Shown here in pieces: positions 12,838 through 22,990 of a DNA stretch of 64,000 bases. Below the pieces are notes generated by a model. The model did not search any database. It was not told the origin of the DNA and saw only the letters and a program-made list of their open reading frames with translations. The stretch is from Saposhnikovia divaricata. Lineage: Eukaryota > Streptophyta > Magnoliopsida > Apiales > Apiaceae. Location: NCBI GenBank assembly GCA_036435485.1, contig CM071600.1, positions 66,275,546-66,339,545 of the forward strand, written 5' to 3'. Position 1 is the first letter of the stretch. Every line of letters starts with the position of its first letter. The translations under genes and the position numbers were made by a program.

Positions 12838-12942
12838 ACTATTCCAACAACCCCAGCTACTATTCCAACAACCACAGTTACTATTCCAACAACCACGGTT
12901 ACTATTCCAACAACCACAGTTACTATTCCAACAACCGCAGTT
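12838..12942 (-). repeat. 21-bp tandem repeat, five units, upstream of the TATA box
   Basis: Five units start at 12838, 12859, 12880, 12901 and 12922, each close to ACTATTCCAACAACCACAGT plus T, with a partial sixth. They lie 25-130 bp upstream of the TATA box in U3, where retrotransposon enhancers often sit. The Val-rich open frame on the minus strand is only a reflection of this repeat. Confidence 0.9.
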
Positions 12943-13533
12943 ACTATTCATATTCTCTTCTGTTTATTTTGTTGTTTTAATTCTTCTCAGAAAATAGTTC
13001 AAGTACCAGATTAATTTAATTATTTATTATAAATAATTAATTAATCTGTTACTTATTTGATTTTCAGAGTAAATTAATTTTTGACAATACCTTGAAATAT
13101 TATGTATGTCCTTGATCGTCAATAGGCTTTGGCAATTCTTTATGTGAATTAATGTGTTGATCCTTCTCTTATGTGCTGACACTTAGTGCACTGGTCTGGT
13201 TCACAAGTGACTAGCACTGATCTTGATCTTCACACCTTCGTTACATTCCAATTGATTAGCCTGCAGCAATATCTTCAAATAATATAAATACATGGAATCT
13301 TTTGGCCCTTCAACAGAATCATCTGTACATCTTATTCTGTCACTGAGGCTTGATCATGTTAATGAACTTCTTTCAGCGACTTGATCCTTGTCGGTGCCTG
13401 TTCTTCAAATTTCACGATCCCTGTATAGAGTTAATATTATTTATCTTTTATCCTAGTTGAGTTATATATGTCCTCTATTACATATTACATTACATTATGC
13501 TTTACAATGCCAAACGATGAACAATACACAACA

Positions 13534-14001
13534 ATAAAATTTGATTGATATAAGATGTACCAATCACAAATTAGGCTCAAGTTCTCACAAGGTGAAAGCA
13601 TGTTTCAGTACTCACTAAATTTGACAATTATGTATCTCAAGTTTTAAAATTTTCACAAGTACGTACAAGGAATCATCAAGTAACAAATGATTTTCCAGAG
13701 ATATGACATGTCAAATAATCATGCAAAATAAGTTCAAAAGATGTGTACATATCCTTGTTAACACTATGAGACGAGGCAATTTATTTTTCTAATTTTCTGA
13801 TTTTTTTGGAATTTTTAAATTTTTAATTTTTTTTTTTAATCATCGAGAACTCATCCCCACACTTAAGTGGTTCATTGTCCTCAATGAACAATTATATATA
13901 AAGAAAAGTAAGAAATACTCCCCTAAAAGCCTGCTCAAACCATTGGGTTGCCTCCCAATAAGCGCTCTTTTACCGTCATTAGCTTGACTTCTGCCTTCGA
14001 A
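13534..14001 (-). other. Athila post-pol untranslated region
   Basis: AT-rich non-coding sequence. The purine-rich minus-strand motif AAGTGTGGGGATGAG near 13853 resembles the block that follows pol in Athila/Tat elements. No env-like frame is present in the retained part. Confidence 0.6.
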
Positions 14002-17000
14002 TCAAGGTTCCATGGAGAGATTGTCGAGCCGAATCGTCTCCATTTTTCCAACAAATGCACCGTCCACATATAATTTAAGGCGTTGACCGTTTACCTTAAA
14101 TTTTTCTCCATCTTGCCCCATGATCTCAATAGCACCATGAAATTTAACTCCAGTTACAGTGAAAGGTCCGGACCATCTAGATTTGAGTTTCCCAAGAAAG
14201 AGTCGAAGCCTTGAGTTAAATAACAAGACCTTGTCACCAACTTCAAAATCTCTTCGCTGGATCATCTTATCATGCATTTTCTTCGTTCTCTCTTTGTAAA
14301 TCCGGGAATTATCATAAGCATCAAATCGAAGCTCATCTAATTCATTTAATTGAAGAAGTCTTGCTTGTCCCGCAGCCTTTATATCCATGTTGAGTTCTTT
14401 TATAGCCCACAAAGCACGATGTTCCAACTCAACTAGCAAGTGACATGCCTTGCCATATACTAACCGATATGGGGTAGTTCCAATAGGGGTCTTATATGCT
14501 GTCCGATAAGCCCACAAAGCATCATCTAGCTTTAAGTACCAATCTTTTCTAGATTTTGCAACCACCTTCTCGAGAATGCTTTTAATTTGACGATTTGAAA
14601 CCTCCACTTGGCCACTTGTTTGAGGATGATAAGCAAGACCAACCTTGTGAGTGACACCATACTTCTTCAACAAAGTTTCAAATTGTCGGTGGTGAAAATG
14701 AGAACCACCATCACTTATCACGGTTCTTGGAACTCCAAAGCGCGGGAAGATGATTTTCTTGAAGAGATTCATAACAACCTTAGAATCATTGGTGCGCGAT
14801 CCAATTGCTTCAACCCATTTGGAAACATAATCAACTGCAACTAAGATGTATTTCATCCCACAAGAAGTTGGGAACGGTCCCATGAAATCAATACCCCATA
14901 CATCAAATATCTCGACCTCAAGAATACCGGTCTGAGGCATCTCATTGCGTTTAGAAATATTACCCGTTCTTTGACATGCATCACAAGCCAAACAGAAAGC
15001 ACGAGCATCTTTAAATAGAGAAGGCCAAAAGAAACCGGATTGAAGTACCTTAGCAGCAGTTTTAGAAGGACCATGGTGCCCTCCACATGCAAGAGAATGA
15101 CAATGCTTGAGAATGTCATTAACTTCAAACTCAGGGACACATTTACGAAAGATCCCATCTGCACACTTTCGATACAAGAAAGGGTCATCCCAAAAATATT
15201 GTTTAGCATCATGATGGAACCGCTTTCGTTGTTGATAGGTCAAGTCTGGAGGATGAGAGCCACTCACACAAAAATTTGCAAAGTCTGCATACCATGGAGT
15301 TTTAGTGGCAACAGCAAATAAATGATCATCAGGAAAAGAGTCGTCAATAGGAGTATCAGATGCAACATCTGATGTGAAACGCAGTCGTGAAAGATGATCT
15401 GCAACCACGTTCTCAGCACCCTTTTTGTCTTTGATTTCCAAGTCAAATTCCTGGAGTAACAGAATCCAACGAATAAGCCTTGGTTTTGCTTCTTTCTTGG
15501 CCAACAGATATTTCAGTGCTGAATGATCTGTGTGAACAATGACTTTGGAGCCAATGAGATATGCCCGAAACTTGTCAAGAGCATAGACCACAGCTAGAAG
15601 CTCCTTCTCAGTAGTAGCATAATTGACCTGAGCTTCATCCAAGGTTTTACTTGCATAGTAGATGGCATGCAATACCTTGTCTTTCCTTTGACCGAGAACG
15701 GCTCCCACAGCATAATCACTTGCATCACACATGATTTCGAATGGAAGGCTCCAATCTGGCGGCTGTATGATTGGAGCACTTATCAAAGCTTCCTTGATCC
15801 TGTTAAAAGACTCCAAACAAGCGTCAGTAAACACAAAGGTGGCATCCTTAAGCAACAATTGAGTGAGGGGTTTTGCAATTTTTGAAAAATCTTTTATAAA
15901 ACGACGATAAAAACCCGCATGACCAAGGAAACTCCTCACTCCCTTGACATTAACAGGAGGAGGAAGCTTCTCAATCACCTCAATTTTTGCTTTGTCAACC
16001 TGGATGCCACGTTCAGAAATCAAGTGACCAAGTAGCACTCCTTCATTTACCATGAAGTGGCACTTTTCCCAATTCAAAACCAAATTCACCTCTTCACAAC
16101 GTTTAAGCACTTTAGAAAGATTATGCAGACATACATCAAAATCAGACCCATAAACACTGAAATCATCCATAAATACTTCCATGATAGACTCTATGAAATC
16201 AGAAAATATGGCAGTCATGCAACGCTGAAAAGTAGCAGGGGCATTGCACAATCCAAAAGGCACTCTACGATATGCAAAAGTACCATATGGGCAAGTAAAT
16301 GTAGTCTTTTCTTGGTCATCAGGATGTATAGGGATCTGAAAGAACCCTGAATATCCATCTAAATAGCAAAAGTACTTATGCTTAGCAAGTCTTTCAAGCA
16401 TCTGATCAATAAATGGGAGAGGGTAATGATCTTTTCTAGTAGCAGTGTTTAACTTACGGTAATCAATGCACATTCGCCAATCGGTGACAATTCGAGTGGG
16501 AATTAATTCATCTTTATCATTCTTAATTACCGTTGTTCCTCCTTTCTTAGGAACTACCTGAACTGGGCTTACCCATTTAGAATCGGAAATCGGGTAAATG
16601 ATGCCCGCATCTAACAGCTTCAAAACTTCTTTTTTAACAACCTCTTGCATGTTAGGGTTCAAGCGACGTTGTCCCTGTATGCAAGGCTTATGGTCATCAT
16701 CTAAGTGAATTCTATGCATGCAAAAGTCTGGGCTAACTCCTGTAAGATCATCAATACTATACCCAATAGCTTTTCTATGCACACGCAAAACAGTAAGAAG
16801 CTTAAAAACCTTGTTATCATCAAGACTAGAGCTAATAATCACAGGACAAGTCTTTTCATCATCAAGAAACACATATTTAAGATTAGATGGCAAAGGCTTT
16901 AACTCTAACTTTTTTACCTGAGGTTGACCACAAGAAGTGTTGGTTACCTCACAATTCGGATCAGCTACACCATCCAACTCAAGAATCAATGAATCGACTT

Positions 17001-19323
17001 CAGCATGTCCTTCTCCTTCGTATGCTTCAAGCATGAGCACTGCTTCCAATGCATCATTCAATAGAATCTGAGGCGTCTCATCTTGGACAATTTCATCTAT
17101 AACATCAATCCTGCAGCAAGTATTCTCAAGCAAAGGGGATTTAAGAGCAGAGGTTAGAGTAAAAGTAATTTTATCATCACCAACGCTCAATGTGAGAGTC
17201 CCACTTTTAACATCAATTACAGCACCTGCAGTACATAGAAATGGTCTACCTAAAATAATAGGTATTTGGCTATCCTCTTCCATATCTAGAACTACAAAGT
17301 CTACAGGAATATAGAATTTTCCAACCCTAACAAGCACATCCTCTAAAATTCCAAGAGGATATTTTATCGAACGGTCTGCCATTTGCAAAGTCATATGTGT
17401 GCATTTTAATTCTCCCATGTTTAATTTCTGAAAAATCGAGAGAGGCATGACTGAGATGCTAGCGCCTAAATCACATAAAGCTTTATCAATAAACAATGCA
17501 CCTAAATGACACGGGATTGAAAAACTACCAGGATCTTTAAGCTTAGGTGGAGACTTATTCTGTAAAACAGCACTACACTCCTCAGTAAAAGCTACTGTCT
17601 CTACCTCACCAAAGGACCTTTTCTTAGTGAGAATATCCTTGAGAAACTTTGCATATGATGGAACTTGAGAAATTAAATCAGTGAAAGGAACTGTTACCTC
17701 AAGGTTCATGACAAGTGTCATGAACTTACCAAACTGCCGGTCCACCTTAGTTCTGTTCATCCTGCTAGGGAATGGGAGCTTTGGTACAAATGGTGGAGGG
17801 GTGACTGTAGTCTTTTCTTTGTCCTTTTCCTTGCTTTCCTCAGTTTCACCTTCGTTTGTGTCTTCAACAACTTTCTCTACCTTGTCTTCCTCAGAATTCT
17901 CTTTTTCTTTCTTAGTAGGAGCATCGTCAGTAGGCATTGGAGGAGCACCATATGTATGACCACTCCCAAGAGTAATGGCATTCACATTTTCCTTTGGCTG
18001 AGTTGGTTGTGCTGGTAGAGAGCCTTGTTGCCTTGTAGACGAAGAACTAGCCATTTGAGCAATCTGATGTTCTAGCATCTTATTATGAATCTCCATCTGG
18101 TTCATCTTCCTATTGGTATCCTCCATATTCTTTTGCATTTGCAACAATATCTTCATCATATCACCTTGATTATCAGCCTGTGTAGCTTGATTGGCTTGAG
18201 GAGCATAATTCTGATAGGGCTTCTGAAATCCAGGGGGATTCATAGGTCCTTGCGGGGGCCTATACTGCTGCTGTGGAGGAGGCTGATACGACTGCTGATA
18301 TTGCTGCTGCTGATTAGGAAAATTTGAATTCTGAGCGTTATTGTTCCTATATGAGAAGTTCGGATGATCTTTCCAACCAGGATTGTAAGTGTTGGAATAC
18401 GGATTGTACTGCTGCCTCTGTTGGAAAACATTTGCTTGCTCCATCTGGAAATTTTGTGAATTTTGAGCATTGTATTGGCAATCGTTACCATAGTGGCCTT
18501 GGATGCCACAGACTTCACAAACAGGATAATTCATAGGAGCCATGGATGACAATGCATTGATACTCATAGGTGGAGTAGAGGGCTGAGATGTCTTCAATGA
18601 GTGGATCTCCTGAGTCAATGCAGCGAGTTGAGATAATAATAGAGAATATGTATCCACTTCAAGTTTACCCCCTTTCTTGGCTGCTCTCGGGTTACTGAAG
18701 TGATTGGCAGCCAAATTTGAAAGAAAAGCATGTGCATCATCAACTCCTTTGTCTAAAAACAAGCCACCTGCAGCGTTATCAACTGTACCTTTTGTTTCAG
18801 GATCAAGACCATTGTAGAAGCGTTTAAGCAGAAACCACTTCTCAAGACCATGGTGAGGGCATGCACGTTGATAATCCTTGAATCTGTCCCAAGCATCCCG
18901 AAGAGATTCGCCATAATCTTGCTTAAAACCCATCATCTTGTCAATCAAATCGTCGGTTCTGTTAGGAGGGAAGAACTCAGTTAAGAAAGCCTGAGCAATC
19001 TCATCCCATTCGGTCAAGTCAATATCATTCAACCATTTTTGAGCTTTGTCACGAAGAGAGAAACCGAACAACATGACTTTCAACTGGTCTGGAGTGACTC
19101 CCTGATGTTTAATGGTAGAACAGAGCTGTTGAAACCTTTGCAGGTGAAGTGTAGGGTCTTCGGATGGAAGACCAGCAAACTGATTATGTTGGATCATACT
19201 GAGCAACGCCGGTTTGATCTCAAAGTTTGCTGCTTGAATAGCTGGCATAGCGAGGCCAACTGGTACCCCACTCGGAGAAGGCTGTGAATAGTTCTTCAAA
19301 GATTTAATAGGAGGGTTGGCCAT
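14002..19323 (-). CDS. gag-pol: Athila gag-pol polyprotein, intact 1773-codon frame
   Basis: A single uninterrupted frame. Gag (about 30-240) begins with the Athila-style NFEIKPALLSMIQ block. A CCHC knuckle, CEVCGIQGHYGNDC, lies near 270-283, followed by a Gln-rich linker. Protease has CDLGAS near 615. RT (about 900-1100) carries the YRKLN and FMDDF motifs, with the catalytic pair near 1053. RNase H has CDASD near 1200 and TDHSALK near 1265. Integrase has an HHCC zinc region near 1405-1450 (HCHSLACGGHHG and CLACDACQ), then a DDE core with WGIDFMGPFP and ISDGGSHFHH. The length is normal for Athila. The lack of any stop or frameshift suggests recent activity, unlike the Sirevirus beside it. A poly-Glu region near 480-510 is variable linker. 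Confidence 0.93.
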   Translation of the reverse strand: MANPPIKSLKNYSQPSPSGVPVGLAMPAIQAANFEIKPALLSMIQHNQFAGLPSEDPTLHLQRFQQLCSTIKHQGVTPDQLKVMLFGFSLRDKAQKWLNDIDLTEWDEIAQAFLTEFFPPNRTDDLIDKMMGFKQDYGESLRDAWDRFKDYQRACPHHGLEKWFLLKRFYNGLDPETKGTVDNAAGGLFLDKGVDDAHAFLSNLAANHFSNPRAAKKGGKLEVDTYSLLLSQLAALTQEIHSLKTSQPSTPPMSINALSSMAPMNYPVCEVCGIQGHYGNDCQYNAQNSQNFQMEQANVFQQRQQYNPYSNTYNPGWKDHPNFSYRNNNAQNSNFPNQQQQYQQSYQPPPQQQYRPPQGPMNPPGFQKPYQNYAPQANQATQADNQGDMMKILLQMQKNMEDTNRKMNQMEIHNKMLEHQIAQMASSSSTRQQGSLPAQPTQPKENVNAITLGSGHTYGAPPMPTDDAPTKKEKENSEEDKVEKVVEDTNEGETEESKEKDKEKTTVTPPPFVPKLPFPSRMNRTKVDRQFGKFMTLVMNLEVTVPFTDLISQVPSYAKFLKDILTKKRSFGEVETVAFTEECSAVLQNKSPPKLKDPGSFSIPCHLGALFIDKALCDLGASISVMPLSIFQKLNMGELKCTHMTLQMADRSIKYPLGILEDVLVRVGKFYIPVDFVVLDMEEDSQIPIILGRPFLCTAGAVIDVKSGTLTLSVGDDKITFTLTSALKSPLLENTCCRIDVIDEIVQDETPQILLNDALEAVLMLEAYEGEGHAEVDSLILELDGVADPNCEVTNTSCGQPQVKKLELKPLPSNLKYVFLDDEKTCPVIISSSLDDNKVFKLLTVLRVHRKAIGYSIDDLTGVSPDFCMHRIHLDDDHKPCIQGQRRLNPNMQEVVKKEVLKLLDAGIIYPISDSKWVSPVQVVPKKGGTTVIKNDKDELIPTRIVTDWRMCIDYRKLNTATRKDHYPLPFIDQMLERLAKHKYFCYLDGYSGFFQIPIHPDDQEKTTFTCPYGTFAYRRVPFGLCNAPATFQRCMTAIFSDFIESIMEVFMDDFSVYGSDFDVCLHNLSKVLKRCEEVNLVLNWEKCHFMVNEGVLLGHLISERGIQVDKAKIEVIEKLPPPVNVKGVRSFLGHAGFYRRFIKDFSKIAKPLTQLLLKDATFVFTDACLESFNRIKEALISAPIIQPPDWSLPFEIMCDASDYAVGAVLGQRKDKVLHAIYYASKTLDEAQVNYATTEKELLAVVYALDKFRAYLIGSKVIVHTDHSALKYLLAKKEAKPRLIRWILLLQEFDLEIKDKKGAENVVADHLSRLRFTSDVASDTPIDDSFPDDHLFAVATKTPWYADFANFCVSGSHPPDLTYQQRKRFHHDAKQYFWDDPFLYRKCADGIFRKCVPEFEVNDILKHCHSLACGGHHGPSKTAAKVLQSGFFWPSLFKDARAFCLACDACQRTGNISKRNEMPQTGILEVEIFDVWGIDFMGPFPTSCGMKYILVAVDYVSKWVEAIGSRTNDSKVVMNLFKKIIFPRFGVPRTVISDGGSHFHHRQFETLLKKYGVTHKVGLAYHPQTSGQVEVSNRQIKSILEKVVAKSRKDWYLKLDDALWAYRTAYKTPIGTTPYRLVYGKACHLLVELEHRALWAIKELNMDIKAAGQARLLQLNELDELRFDAYDNSRIYKERTKKMHDKMIQRRDFEVGDKVLLFNSRLRLFLGKLKSRWSGPFTVTGVKFHGAIEIMGQDGEKFKVNGQRLKLYVDGAFVGKMETIRLDNLSMEP

Positions 19324-21222
19324 TTTACTCTCTGAGAAATGGATCTTTCGCTGCGTTTATTTCTCTGTTTATCGATATATTGTTGCAGAGGTTCTCCGGA
19401 ATCAAGATTCCGAGTAGAATCAGGAGTTAAAAATGCGTCTTCTGTTGACCTGTGCATCAACAACAAAAACAAGAAAAGCAGTAAAACCAGTCTCAATTGG
19501 AATTTTAGTTCCAATGAGACAATGGAAAAAAAACTAACTAATTAAAAATTTAACAATTTAAACAAAATATGTATTTTTTTTATTTTTTATTATTATTTTT
19601 TTATTTTTTTTATTATTATTATTATTTTTTTTTTTGAAAGAAAAGAAAATTATTATTCTATTTTTGAACTAATTAACTAAAATTGAAAAGAACAAAACTA
19701 ATTTATTATTAAAATTAAGAATTTAAATTTAACTAATTTTAATTAAAATCGAACTAGAATGATTTTTGGAATTTTGAGAATTTTGGATTTTTACTGTTTA
19801 ATTCTAGAACGACAAAATGCAAATTAACGAAACAAAAACACAGACTCGGCACCTGCGTTTGAACTACTCAGTCACAGACCCAACTCAGTTTAAACAAAAC
19901 AAACCAAACGAAATCAAAACGCGAACAACACACAATGACTCGACTTGGTGCAGATACACAAACACGACACAGTAACACAGTGAAAACGAATAGCAGAAGG
20001 ATTCAGAACTAATAGCCACGAAAACAAACGAACTAAACAAAACAATAACTCTAACAACAGGAAACTCAGACTCAGCCTACACAAAAAACGCAGCAAAAAT
20101 AGTCAAAATTATCCAACGAAACCAGCAAAAACAACAAACAAAACAGCCAACGAAACCTCCAAACTGAGCAAGCTACTCAGAAACTACTCACGACAATCCA
20201 AACCCATACATTCAACAGAATTACCACAAATCCCATTACATTTTTTTCAACAGATCGAACCCAAACACAACAACAAACGAACAGTCAAACAGCCGAAAAA
20301 AGAAAAAAAAAATAAAAAATTCAGACACGGCAATCTTGACAACTTAGTACGTAGCTACGATCTTAATAACAAAACGCAGGAAAAAAATAAACGACAATAC
20401 CATGAACCAGGACTAAACTTAAATCATATGCAGACCAGACGGACGAAACAATCACAGAACGAAACAGTATCAAGTCGAATCAAAAACTTCTCGAATTCAT
20501 ATCAAACAAAATTAATCCCCTTAATTCAAAACTAATTAACTACACTAATGACAAATCGAATTCAGCCAAACAGCGACTCGAATCAAGAGAGTAACCCAGT
20601 TAAAACCGAACAAAAACAACGAAAAGAAAATCGAAGCAAAAAAAATAAAAAAAAATAAAAAAATGAACAGCATAACTCGACAATTAAAACAAAAAAAAAT
20701 GAAAGGAGTGCGTGGTTGGTGTTTGTATGGGGCAAGAGGAAAAGAAAAGGGAATCAAGGGATAGAGGGATGAGAGATAGGGGAGGGTGGAATGGAGGTTA
20801 CGGGAAAGAGAATTGTGGACAGAGAAGATGGCGTAGAGGTGTGTGACTGGTGTGAACGGAGAAGGAGGGGAGAGGAAATTTGGGATTAAAATGATGGAGG
20901 CAAGGAAGGAGGAGATAGATGGGTGTGTGGTTTGTTCGAAAAGAAAAAGAGAGATAGAGGTGCTGGGTTTGTTTTGTTTATGGATAGAAGAAAACAGAGG
21001 AGATTAGTGCTGCTGTTGTTTTGAATAAAAACTAAAATAGGGGTTTTGTTTTGAAGCTTCGAATTTAAACAGATTTAAAGCAAGAAAAATACGTACTAAA
21101 AATTTAAAACTAATATTTTTTTTGTGTTTTTTTAACACTAACATAAAAAATATAAAAATTAAATCTACAATTAAAAATCATGAAACTCAGACAATTAAAC
21201 TAAAATTTATAAAAATTAACCG
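19324..21222 (-). other. Athila 5' leader, non-coding
   Basis: About 1.9 kb between primer site and gag start, very A/T-rich with long homopolymer-like stretches (19560-19640, 20640-20700). Only short chance frames are present. Long leaders are usual in Athila/Tat elements. Confidence 0.6.
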
Positions 21223-21242
21223 TCTCCCCGGCAGCAGCGCCA
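21223..21242 (-). other. Primer binding site of the Athila element (tRNA-Asp-like)
   Basis: The minus strand reads TGGCGCTGCTGCCGGGGAGA, close to the tRNA-Asp-complementary site common in Athila elements. It lies 4 nt from the LTR border at 21247. Confidence 0.7.
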
Positions 21243-21246
21243 AAAT

Positions 21247-22624
21247 TGATGCGGTATATTTTTATGTTCGTTCACAGGGAGACAGGTTTTATCGATTTTA
21301 ATTTAATTGTCACGAATTATTTCTAAAATAAAAATAATTATTTAAAATTTTTGTATAGGTAAATAACGCAAATAAATGTGTTTTAAAATCGATTAACTAA
21401 AAGTCTAGGGCGACCGGGTTCACCATGTTTACACCGAAACAAATTATACGGATGTAGTTAATTTAACGAATTTAAATAATTAGAGCATATGTTAATCTCT
21501 CTCAAGCATTAACGCTCTCGGAAATCCAATTATGCTCTCGCACTAAAATTAAATTCCGCTAATCGTATGTATGCCTCTAGTGAATAAAATCTCTCGATCT
21601 ATTATTCCTATTTGCAAATAATTAATTAATGATACCGGTCGATAACACAAATTAAATTTCATAACATATCGATTAGAATTATTTTATATCCGTTAAACAA
21701 CTAATAAGATTAAAACATTATCGTGGTGTAAACATGGCTCCCCCTTACACCCTAGAAATAAACTACTCACTCATGCTATTAATTGAATTGACAAAAATAA
21801 TTAAACAAGCCATATAACACAAATATTAACAAATAAGATAAAAAATAAAGAGTACCTCAAATTTGCTATAAAATGAAGAATTAAACGGAGGTGTACATGA
21901 AAGAGAAGAAAACCAAGCCCTTAAAAAACTAACATGCACTGCCGAATTATGAAGATATAGAATGTAGAATGTATGTTGATGTGTTTCTTCTATGCAGTAG
22001 CCGAATGGCTCTATTTGATGTCCTATGTCCTCCTTTTATTTTCCTCCCCCTCGTGCACTTCTCTTTCTTTATAGCCTTCCTTCAATTTGCATAAAGAAAA
22101 GCATCATCATTACCCTTCATAATTAGTCTTCATCATTAGCAATTCTTTTTATTTTCCAAGCCAACTGATTCATCACTTTCGGCAGCATTATTTGCAAAAG
22201 CAAATCAATCAAACACATGCCTTTTTTACTTTAAATTACAGTATCAAAAAAAAAAAAGATTTCCACCAAAATTCGGAACTGAATTTTCTCCTCAGATTTC
22301 GAGCTGCTCCAATCGGATTTTTGCTTATTTAATCCCTCTGAATTGTAGATAATTTTCTAAGCTTCGCGTGGACTGTAAGATCGTTCAAATCTGACTTCTA
22401 CAACTCCAGATATGAATTAAATACTGTAGAAAGCGGGATTAGCTCAATAAATCCGAATTTCTTCATTTTTAGCTCCAAAATAGCTCTTTAATTCCAAATT
22501 CAGGAATTCTTATTTTCTACAATAAAACATTAAGATTTATTAAATAAATACCCGAATTAATGCAAAATGTAATTAAATATGGGAATAAAATTATCTAAAA
22601 TATATATAAAAATATATCTTATCA
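21247..22624 (-). repeat. Athila 5' LTR
   Basis: On the plus strand it begins TGATGCGG beside the primer site and ends CTTATCA at 22624, giving TGAT/ATCA ends and a length of 1378 bp. A TATAAA on the minus strand (22068-22073) is a possible core promoter. The partner LTR is outside the window. Confidence 0.6.
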
Positions 22625-22990
22625 GTATGTGGCTGTTTTAGGGGATTAGGGTTTATGAAAAAAGAGGGGGCTGGACTTGGCAGGTGTATCGATTTGTCTC
22701 GGGTATCGGATTCCATCTCATACCAAGATGCCTACGTACCTATCTTTATATAGGATTAAGCCCACGTAGTTATGTGCAATTGTGTTTATCCCTGAGAGAC
22801 TTTAGGGATAAACTTTGTTAATGTGGTAATTACTGATTTTATCTGATTTAATCTTATCGTTGTGATATCTTCCTGATTTGAAGAATATCGTTTGGAGATA
22901 TTTTCCGTTATTGATTGATTGAGATTGATTCTTTCCTCATTTCAGAGAGAGGATAAAACTTAGCGGTTAAGTAATAATTATTAATCTGAA
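22625..22990 (-). repeat. Possible LTR fragment with TATA box and shared motif
   Basis: The minus strand has TATATAAAG (22744-22752), followed 5 nt later by GTACGTAGGCATCTTG (22724-22739). The same 16-mer lies 58 nt downstream of TATATAAAG in the LTRs at 38287 and 44171. This suggests a remnant of a related LTR. No borders could be fixed. Confidence 0.4.

Larger units (their letters stand above)
4482..13533 (-). mobile_element. Sirevirus-type Ty1/copia retrotransposon, 3' end missing
   Basis: Reading leftwards: LTR (12442-13533), primer site, gag (12382 to 10158), protease-integrase-RT-RNase H (10145 to 6897) and a third frame (6162 to 4591). The order PR-INT-RT-RH defines copia. The long gag with a coiled-coil tail and the extra frame after pol match the Sirevirus (SIRE/Maximus) lineage. 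The coding part carries a frameshift and in-frame stops. No second LTR is found before the Tekay-like LTR begins at 4481, so the 3' end is either cut off or displaced to the left by that insertion. Confidence 0.8.
12442..13533 (-). repeat. Sirevirus 5' LTR
   Basis: On the plus strand it begins TGTTAGGTCCGG next to the primer site. The best outer border is AACA at 13530-13533, giving TGTT/AACA ends and a length of 1092 bp. Beyond that border the sequence becomes the post-pol region of the Athila element. It contains a 21-bp tandem repeat and a TATA box. The right border is by eye, with uncertainty of some tens of bases. Confidence 0.6.
13534..22624 (-). mobile_element. Athila-type Ty3/gypsy retrotransposon, 3' LTR missing
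   Basis: Reading leftwards: 5' LTR (21247-22624), primer site (21223-21242), long leader (19324-21222), one gag-pol frame (19323 to 14002) and 0.47 kb of post-pol sequence including CCACTTAAGTGTGGGGATG near 13853-13871. The element then meets the Sirevirus LTR at about 13533. No second LTR is seen, so the left part was probably displaced by the Sirevirus insertion. Gag style and PR-RT-RH-INT order match Athila. Confidence 0.8.

Noticed and set aside
12720..12917. Val-rich 65-codon frame
   Set aside because: It is the minus-strand reading of the 21-bp tandem repeat in the Sirevirus LTR.
16057..18536. Several plus-strand frames of 60-100 codons
   Set aside because: They are antisense shadows of the Athila gag-pol frame.
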